This document shows, piece after piece, positions 22,040-26,368 of a stretch of DNA of 26,368 bases. Made by a program: the position numbers and the translations under genes. The DNA comes from DAOUMU01 sp034409055. Lineage in GTDB: Bacteria; Chloroflexota; Anaerolineae; 4572-78; J111. Numbering within the stretch: the stretch's first letter is position 1; the number at the start of each line of letters is the position of its first letter. The DNA is taken from the NCBI GenBank assembly GCA_034409055.1, contig DAOUMU010000353.1, positions 1 through 26,368 on the forward strand, written 5' to 3'. The notes beneath the pieces are model-generated. The model searched no databases. It had not been told where the DNA came from and saw only the letters and a list, made by a program, of their open reading frames with translations.

Positions 22040-22116
22040 GGAGATTAGAGATTGGGAATTGGAGACTATTATGCTCTCCTCTCTCAATCTCCCAATCTCC
22101 TAATCTCCTAATTTCC
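22040..22116. repeat. Inverted repeat of GGAGATTAG units
   Basis: GGAGATTAGAGATTGGGAATTGGAGA (in pieces, 22040-22065) is answered by an inverse run of CTCCCAATCTCCTAATCTCC units to 22116. It lies between the binding-protein and ATPase genes and may fold in mRNA to favour the upstream binding-protein message, a common arrangement for importers. Confidence 0.55.
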
Positions 22117-22133
22117 AAAACAGAAACACACTC

Positions 22134-23216
22134 TTAACGAATTTGCTGCTCTACCAGGTCGGCCAGTAGTTCGACGTTATCTTTATGGGCGAAACCTGCG
22201 CCGGTATCAATGTGCAAACCGGTGAAGGCATAGTTGTGGGTCAGGCAGATTTGCAAGATGGGCAGATACCCTTGCAGCCATTGTTGCTGGTCAATCACCA
22301 GGTCCGTCCAACCACCCCGGATGGCTTCAACGGTGGCACTGGAGAGGTCGAAGCCAGCGGCATAAATATCATCCGGCCCGAGGCCAGCGGTGGTTAAATA
22401 GGTTTCGAGCGTGGCCGTGAGGGCGCCGTGGTCGGTTACGACCAGCTTGACATCCGGGTTAGCGGACACATAGCCAACGAAAGTGGGCGTACCGGCGGAA
22501 GCATCGGCGTTGGTGGCATCGTCAATCTCCAGGTAATCCACCACCAGCCCCGCCTCTTCAAGGGCGTCGATCACGCCTTTGGTGCGCTCGCCACGACCGG
22601 CCTGAGCCAGCAAGCCCCAGACCATAGCTTTGTCACCGGCTTGCAGGCCAAAGCGGTTGACAGCTTCGGTCCCTAAGGAATAACCGGCGGAGTACAATTC
22701 AGCCCCGACATAGCCAAATCCAGAAGAGCTATATTTTGCTTCGAGCACAGGCAGGGTTGTGTTCTGGCTGGTCACAATAATACCCTGGGCCCGAGCGTCG
22801 TCGACGACTGATTGAAAAGCATCATCGCCGGGATGCCCCATAATGGCAATACCATCCGGCTTGGTGGCGGCAGCTTCGGCAAACTGCGTCACCATTTTTT
22901 CCGGGTTCCAATCTGACCACACGTATTCCACATTGGGGCCAAGATCGGCAGCCGCAGCTACCGCGCCGTTATAAACGACCGTGGCAAAAGGACCGCCAGG
23001 GGAGCCACCGGGGAAGAATACGATGTTGGTGTCGCTGCACCATTTGCCCTCAGCGGGGGCAGGTTCCGGGGCCGCGGCTTCAACTTCAACAGTGACAATC
23101 TTTTCAACCTCAACGGTTTCGACTCTCTCCACGACTTGAGGTTCGCCAGCGCAAGCGCTTAGCAGGACCATCATTGCGGCACCCAGCAGCAACCAGGCTA
23201 CTTTCTTGATACTCAT
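22134..23216 (-). CDS. Sugar-binding lipoprotein of ABC importer
   Basis: This 360-residue periplasmic-binding-protein-like protein has a lipoprotein signal. A charged start MSIKK is followed by a hydrophobic stretch and a lipobox LSAC at about 19-22, whose Cys would be acylated. An acidic, Pro- and Ala-rich linker follows (about 24-56). The mature part resembles type I sugar-binding proteins (RbsB-like, Peripla_BP_4): FFPGGSPGGPFATVV, GIAIMGHPGDDAFQSVVDDARAQGIIVTSQN and KLVVTDHGALTATLETYL. The ATG at 23216 has AGGAGG nine bases upstream. It is the first gene of the ribose-type importer set. Confidence 0.92.
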   Translation of the reverse strand: MSIKKVAWLLLGAAMMVLLSACAGEPQVVERVETVEVEKIVTVEVEAAAPEPAPAEGKWCSDTNIVFFPGGSPGGPFATVVYNGAVAAAADLGPNVEYVWSDWNPEKMVTQFAEAAATKPDGIAIMGHPGDDAFQSVVDDARAQGIIVTSQNTTLPVLEAKYSSSGFGYVGAELYSAGYSLGTEAVNRFGLQAGDKAMVWGLLAQAGRGERTKGVIDALEEAGLVVDYLEIDDATNADASAGTPTFVGYVSANPDVKLVVTDHGALTATLETYLTTAGLGPDDIYAAGFDLSSATVEAIRGGWTDLVIDQQQWLQGYLPILQICLTHNYAFTGLHIDTGAGFAHKDNVELLADLVEQQIR

Positions 23217-23340
23217 TGTTTCTTTCCTCCTGTTTTACTAATAATAAAGATTGGTACGAACAGCTTTCTTATTACTAAGATGACAAAACATCCATCAAAT
23301 TCTTGTTATTTGTGCTCACCTCCTCCCGTAACTAACATCG

Positions 23341-23372
23341 ATTATAAAGGTTACCACCTGACAGTGCAGGTG
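23341..23372 (-). promoter_or_regulatory. Candidate promoter/operator of the importer operon
   Basis: A TATAAT box (23341-23346, minus strand) is preceded by the palindrome CACCTG-ACAGTG-CAGGTG (23355-23372), placed roughly where the -35 region should be. No good -35 box is visible. The palindrome is a plausible site for the LacI-family repressor encoded just upstream. Confidence 0.35.
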
Positions 23373-23448
23373 TCCCCTTTGAGCAAAACCACGGAAATTC
23401 CTGGAGACCCACGTTTTGATTTTTTGAGCCGGGTCTTGAGTATACCAT

Positions 23449-24471
23449 CTACGAAACAACAGAGCTTCTTCTGATGACCAACTGCGGTTGAAGTACCGTA
23501 GCCTTCTGAACCACTTTGTCGGTTTGCTGCCTGGCTTCAATCATACCAATCAGTTCTCGAACAATGAGTTTGCCCTGTTCGATCAGTTCGTGTCGTACGG
23601 TGGTTAGAGCTGGCCAGAAATAGGCAGACTCGGGGGTATTGTCAAAACCGACCAGCCCCAGGTCTTCTGGCACGCGTAGACTCAATTGGTGTGCGGCTTG
23701 CAATGCACCGAGGGCCATTTGATCGTTACAAGCAAAGACAGCATCCATTTCAGGATACTGTTTTAACAGTTGGCGTAATCCTCGTTCTCCGCTGGCTGCA
23801 GACCAATCGCCTTCAATGATTTGTCTGTTCTGGGTGGTTCGAAGCGCATCTTGCCAGCCCAGTTGACGTTGCCGGGCTACTTCCCAGGTTAATGGCCCGG
23901 TAATCAGACCAACGTGTTGGTAGCCCTGGGCCAGTAGATGTTCAGTTGCCAGGCGGCCACCAATTCGATTGTCTACCGAAACGGCAGGCAGGTTGCTGCA
24001 AGGTTGTTCGCTGATGCAAATAACGGGTACCGACAGTTGAGGAATTTTGTCCTGCAACCAGGCCCGATTGTAGCCAATTTCAGGCACGGCCCAGATAACC
24101 CCCTCTACTTGCCAGGAAAGCAGATCATTCAGTAATCGCTCGCCGCTGTCCGCTTCGGGCTGCTGGATCATGCTAAAATGGAGTGAGTAGCTCAACTCAT
24201 CGGCCGCTTGTTCGATGCCCAGCAGTCTGCGGGTGGGACCGTATTGCCCTAACTCGGCCACCACCACCCCCAGCGCGTGGCTACGCCGTCTAATTAGACT
24301 GCGAGCAATGGCACTGGGCTGATACCCTAACCGGTCGATGACTGCCTGGACTAACCGGCGGGTTTCAGGCGCAACGTCTGGACGATTGTTGAGTACACGC
24401 GAAACAGTCTGGGTAGAAACCCCGGCCTCTTGCGCCACTTGTTTGATGGTGACCTGTTGATTAGTAGCCAT
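23449..24471 (-). CDS. LacI-family transcriptional repressor
   Basis: This 340-residue regulator has an N-terminal helix-turn-helix (about residues 7-29, VTIKQVAQEAGVSTQTVSRVLNN), a hinge helix (about 49-60) and a sugar-binding domain with GVVVAELG, VEGVIWAVPE, AVSVDNRIGGRLATEHLLAQGYQHVGLITG and DAVFACNDQMALGALQAA. It lies 16 bp after the CUT1 permease gene and upstream of the ribose-type importer, so it may regulate both. The ligand is probably an entering pentose or oligosaccharide. No strong ribosome binding site is visible before the ATG at 24471. Confidence 0.92.
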   Translation of the reverse strand: MATNQQVTIKQVAQEAGVSTQTVSRVLNNRPDVAPETRRLVQAVIDRLGYQPSAIARSLIRRRSHALGVVVAELGQYGPTRRLLGIEQAADELSYSLHFSMIQQPEADSGERLLNDLLSWQVEGVIWAVPEIGYNRAWLQDKIPQLSVPVICISEQPCSNLPAVSVDNRIGGRLATEHLLAQGYQHVGLITGPLTWEVARQRQLGWQDALRTTQNRQIIEGDWSAASGERGLRQLLKQYPEMDAVFACNDQMALGALQAAHQLSLRVPEDLGLVGFDNTPESAYFWPALTTVRHELIEQGKLIVRELIGMIEARQQTDKVVQKATVLQPQLVIRRSSVVS

Positions 24472-24487
24472 AGTAGATTTATGGGTT

Positions 24488-25327
24488 TTATTCTTTAACA
24501 GCGCCGGCTGTTAGACCGGCTACCAGCCGACTCTGTACAAAAGAGAAAAGGATAATCGTCGGGACAATGGTTAAAACGGTCGCCGCGGCCACCTGCCCCC
24601 AACGAATGAGCAGCGCCGAGGAAAGCCTTTGAATAATTAAAGTCACGGTCGCCGTCCTCTGGCTCTGGCTGATAATGGAAACGATTAAAAAATCTCCCCA
24701 GGAGACAACGAAGGAAAAAAAGGCGGCCACCATAATACCCGGCGCAGCAACAGGCAAAACGATGTATAATAGACGCTGGGCGATGTTGCAGCCATCTATG
24801 CGAGCGGCCTCATCAAGATCTATGGGAATATTATCAAAATACCCCTTTAACATCCATACTTGAAAAGGTAGCACTAAAATAAGTTGCCCCAGGACAACGC
24901 CGATAACGGTATCAAGCAGGAACAGAGCAAAGATGACTAAATACATCGGAATGATGAGCAGAACCTGGGGAAACATTTGGGTGGAAAAAACCCCCATAAT
25001 CAGGGCATTTTTGCCCTTGATATCAAATCGACTCAGACCATAGGCCGCGATAATTGAGCAAAAAAGCGAAAGCAGGGTAACGACAGAGGCGATATTAAAG
25101 GAGTTTAGAAAAAATGTAAGAAAATCGGTCACCGACAGGATCGTTTTATAATTCTCGAGGGTATATTCTTCCATAGGAGAAAAAACATCACCGGTAAAGA
25201 TTGAGGCCTGGGTGCGAAAAGACGTATAAATTATCCACAGCATAGGCAGAATAAAGAAAATCAGGGAAATAAAGACCACCACATAAGCCAGTACTGCTGA
25301 CATTCTATTTCTAGTTTTACTGCCCAT
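24488..25327 (-). CDS. Carbohydrate ABC transporter permease (MalG type)
   Basis: This 279-residue inner-membrane permease of the CUT1 family has six hydrophobic segments and an EAA loop (LDEAARIDGCNIAQRLLYIVLPVAAPG), which docks the ATPase. The N-terminus is short, and the C-terminal LVAGLTAGAVKE is typical for MalG-like proteins. Its ATG overlaps the stop of the upstream permease by one base (TAATG). No cognate ATPase gene lies in the window; CUT1 systems often share an MsmK-like ATPase encoded elsewhere. Confidence 0.92.
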   Translation of the reverse strand: MGSKTRNRMSAVLAYVVVFISLIFFILPMLWIIYTSFRTQASIFTGDVFSPMEEYTLENYKTILSVTDFLTFFLNSFNIASVVTLLSLFCSIIAAYGLSRFDIKGKNALIMGVFSTQMFPQVLLIIPMYLVIFALFLLDTVIGVVLGQLILVLPFQVWMLKGYFDNIPIDLDEAARIDGCNIAQRLLYIVLPVAAPGIMVAAFFSFVVSWGDFLIVSIISQSQRTATVTLIIQRLSSALLIRWGQVAAATVLTIVPTIILFSFVQSRLVAGLTAGAVKE

Positions 25328-26196
25328 TAAGCAACCTCTTGTCGCTCATAGATTTTGATGTAAATAACAAAGTAGATCATTAATATCATGAGCATAATGG
25401 TGCCAATGCTCGCAGCGTAACCAACGGTATAGCTGTTCCAACTTTGACGATAAACATAAACAGGGAGTACATCCGTGGCGTTGACCGGTCCGCCGCCGGT
25501 AGCCAGAAACACAAAGTCAAAATTATTAAAGGTCCACAGCACGTGGATGGTGACCATCACGATAATCATGCTGCGGATTCCGGGCAGGGTAATAAATCGA
25601 AATTTGTCCCAGGCGTTGGCCCCATCGATTTCGGCAGCTTCGTAATAGCTCTTTGGCACGGCCTGCATCGCCGCCAAAAAGGCTATACCGTAAAAAGGAA
25701 CATTTCGCCACAAATGAAGCAGGACAATAAACGAAAAGGCAACATCAGGATCTCCGAACCAATATCGGTTCAGCCCCTTGAGGCCGATCGATCTCAAGAT
25801 GATGTTGATTAAACCGACATCCGGCTGGGCCATAAACTTAAACATAATCACTGTAGCCGCCACCGGTATGACCCAACTGGCCATAATGATACTCTTAAAG
25901 GCCGACATACCCGGGAGATCCTGACTCATAGCCCAGGCTAACACCAAACCCAGGACGAACTGGAGTAACACCACCACGGTGGTCAAAATAACGGAATGAT
26001 ACAGAGATAGCCAAAAGACTTCGTCGTCAAGTAGCCGGATAAAATTCGCCAAGCCAACAAACTTGGAAGTATCTTTCAGTAAATGCTCATTGGTAAAGGC
26101 CATCCGCAGGCCATCCAACAGTGGATAGAGGGTGAATAGCGCCATAATGACCAGGGTGGGAACAAGTAAGAGCAGCCCTTTATGTTTTTCCTTCAT
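25327..26196 (-). CDS. Carbohydrate ABC transporter permease (MalF/UgpA type)
   Basis: This 289-residue CUT1 permease has six hydrophobic segments, starting LLLLVPTLVIMALFTLYPL. The EAA loop is YEAAEIDGANAWDKFRFITLPGIR. The C-terminal half ends in a long TM helix before YERQEVA. I chose the ATG at 26196 because the family N-terminus begins with a short charged stretch; a longer in-frame start at 26274 adds an unusual 26 residues. The Shine-Dalgarno is weak. The binding protein that normally precedes this gene would lie beyond the window edge. Confidence 0.88.
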   Translation of the reverse strand: MKEKHKGLLLLVPTLVIMALFTLYPLLDGLRMAFTNEHLLKDTSKFVGLANFIRLLDDEVFWLSLYHSVILTTVVVLLQFVLGLVLAWAMSQDLPGMSAFKSIIMASWVIPVAATVIMFKFMAQPDVGLINIILRSIGLKGLNRYWFGDPDVAFSFIVLLHLWRNVPFYGIAFLAAMQAVPKSYYEAAEIDGANAWDKFRFITLPGIRSMIIVMVTIHVLWTFNNFDFVFLATGGGPVNATDVLPVYVYRQSWNSYTVGYAASIGTIMLMILMIYFVIYIKIYERQEVA

Positions 26197-26269
26197 CTTA
26201 TTAAATCTGCCGCAACTTTCTTGTAATCTGTTTGTCCTAACTAGGTTCTGTTGACATTTGTCCAAAAAT

Positions 26270-26368
26270 GTCATTCCGAGGAGCGCAGCGACGAGGAATC
26301 TCCGGCAACGAGGACAAATTCAAGGCGAAATAGGAGATTCTTCGCTCCCTTTGGTCGCTCAGAATGAC
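26270..26368. repeat. GTCATTC-type dispersed repeat, inverted at both ends, cut by window edge
   Basis: GTCATTCCGAGGAGCGCAG at 26270 and the inverse of a GTCATTCTGAGCGACCAAAG-type sequence ending at 26368 form terminal inverted repeats of about 34 bases. These repeats are widespread in bacterial genomes and look like non-autonomous elements. The element may be complete, with its right end at the window edge. Confidence 0.6.

Noticed and set aside
23280..23340. A strong GGGAGGAGGTGA site upstream of the binding-protein gene, considered as the start of a leader peptide
   Set aside because: No start codon at proper spacing opens a meaningful frame; the nearest ATG gives six codons.
20124..26196. 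ABC transporter genes considered as exporters for the peptide product
   Set aside because: The binding lipoprotein, the CUT1/CUT2 permease motifs and the linked sugar enzymes make them importers of carbohydrates.
1..26368. tRNA, rRNA or CRISPR arrays
   Set aside because: I saw no cloverleaf with CCA-end features, no rRNA core sequence and no evenly spaced direct repeats.

Overview
All supported genes in this window lie on the minus strand, so transcription runs from high to low coordinates. The Anaerolineae-like mix of genes (sugar ABC transporters, LacI regulator, UroD-like proteins in a sugar operon, DUF2442/DUF4160 pair) and the many dispersed palindromic repeats suggest a Chloroflexota-type bacterium, probably from a metagenome. 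The phylum is inferred from gene content, not proven.

Positions 1 to about 11,430 form an AT-richer accessory block with two parts. The core (973-10358) is a co-directional cluster of nine genes: radical SAM/SPASM protein A (9237-10358), a 5-TM membrane protein (8134-9165), radical SAM/SPASM protein B (6814-7953), a 63-residue peptide (6548-6739), radical SAM protein C (5448-6425), a PqqD-like/RRE-radical SAM-SPASM fusion D (3933-5435), a cobalamin-binding radical SAM protein (2355-3821), radical SAM protein E (1388-2365) and an NTF2-like protein (973-1383). I read this as an undescribed RiPP (ribosomally made, post-translationally modified peptide) pathway. The small peptide has a 15-nt Shine-Dalgarno sequence, a helical leader and a C-terminal part in which W/H recurs every third residue (W51, W54, H57, H60, W63). 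That is what a substrate for three-residue cyclophane-forming radical SAM enzymes would look like. A long hairpin directly after the precursor gene may set the precursor-to-enzyme ratio. No recognisable peptidase or peptide exporter is present.

The flanks of the block carry mobile-element debris: two related ORF-less group II intron remnants (about 60-640 and 11058-11430), a 167-bp palindromic MITE-like element bounded by 16-bp direct repeats (10715-10881), and repeated AAGTGTTAATC motifs upstream of the first gene of the cluster.

Positions 11574-26196 form a sugar-utilisation region. From upstream to downstream it holds: a CUT1-type permease pair, a LacI-family repressor, a ribose-type ABC importer (lipoprotein, single-domain ATPase, permease), a UroD-family protein, a DUF2442/DUF4160 pair with its own promoter, a second UroD-family protein, a fucose/arabinose isomerase-family enzyme, an L-ribulokinase, an L-ribulose-5-phosphate 4-epimerase and an inositol-monophosphatase-family enzyme. 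Isomerase, kinase and epimerase together give a complete route from L-arabinose to D-xylulose 5-phosphate. Intergenic spaces here are rich in palindromic repeats, and the window ends inside one of them.
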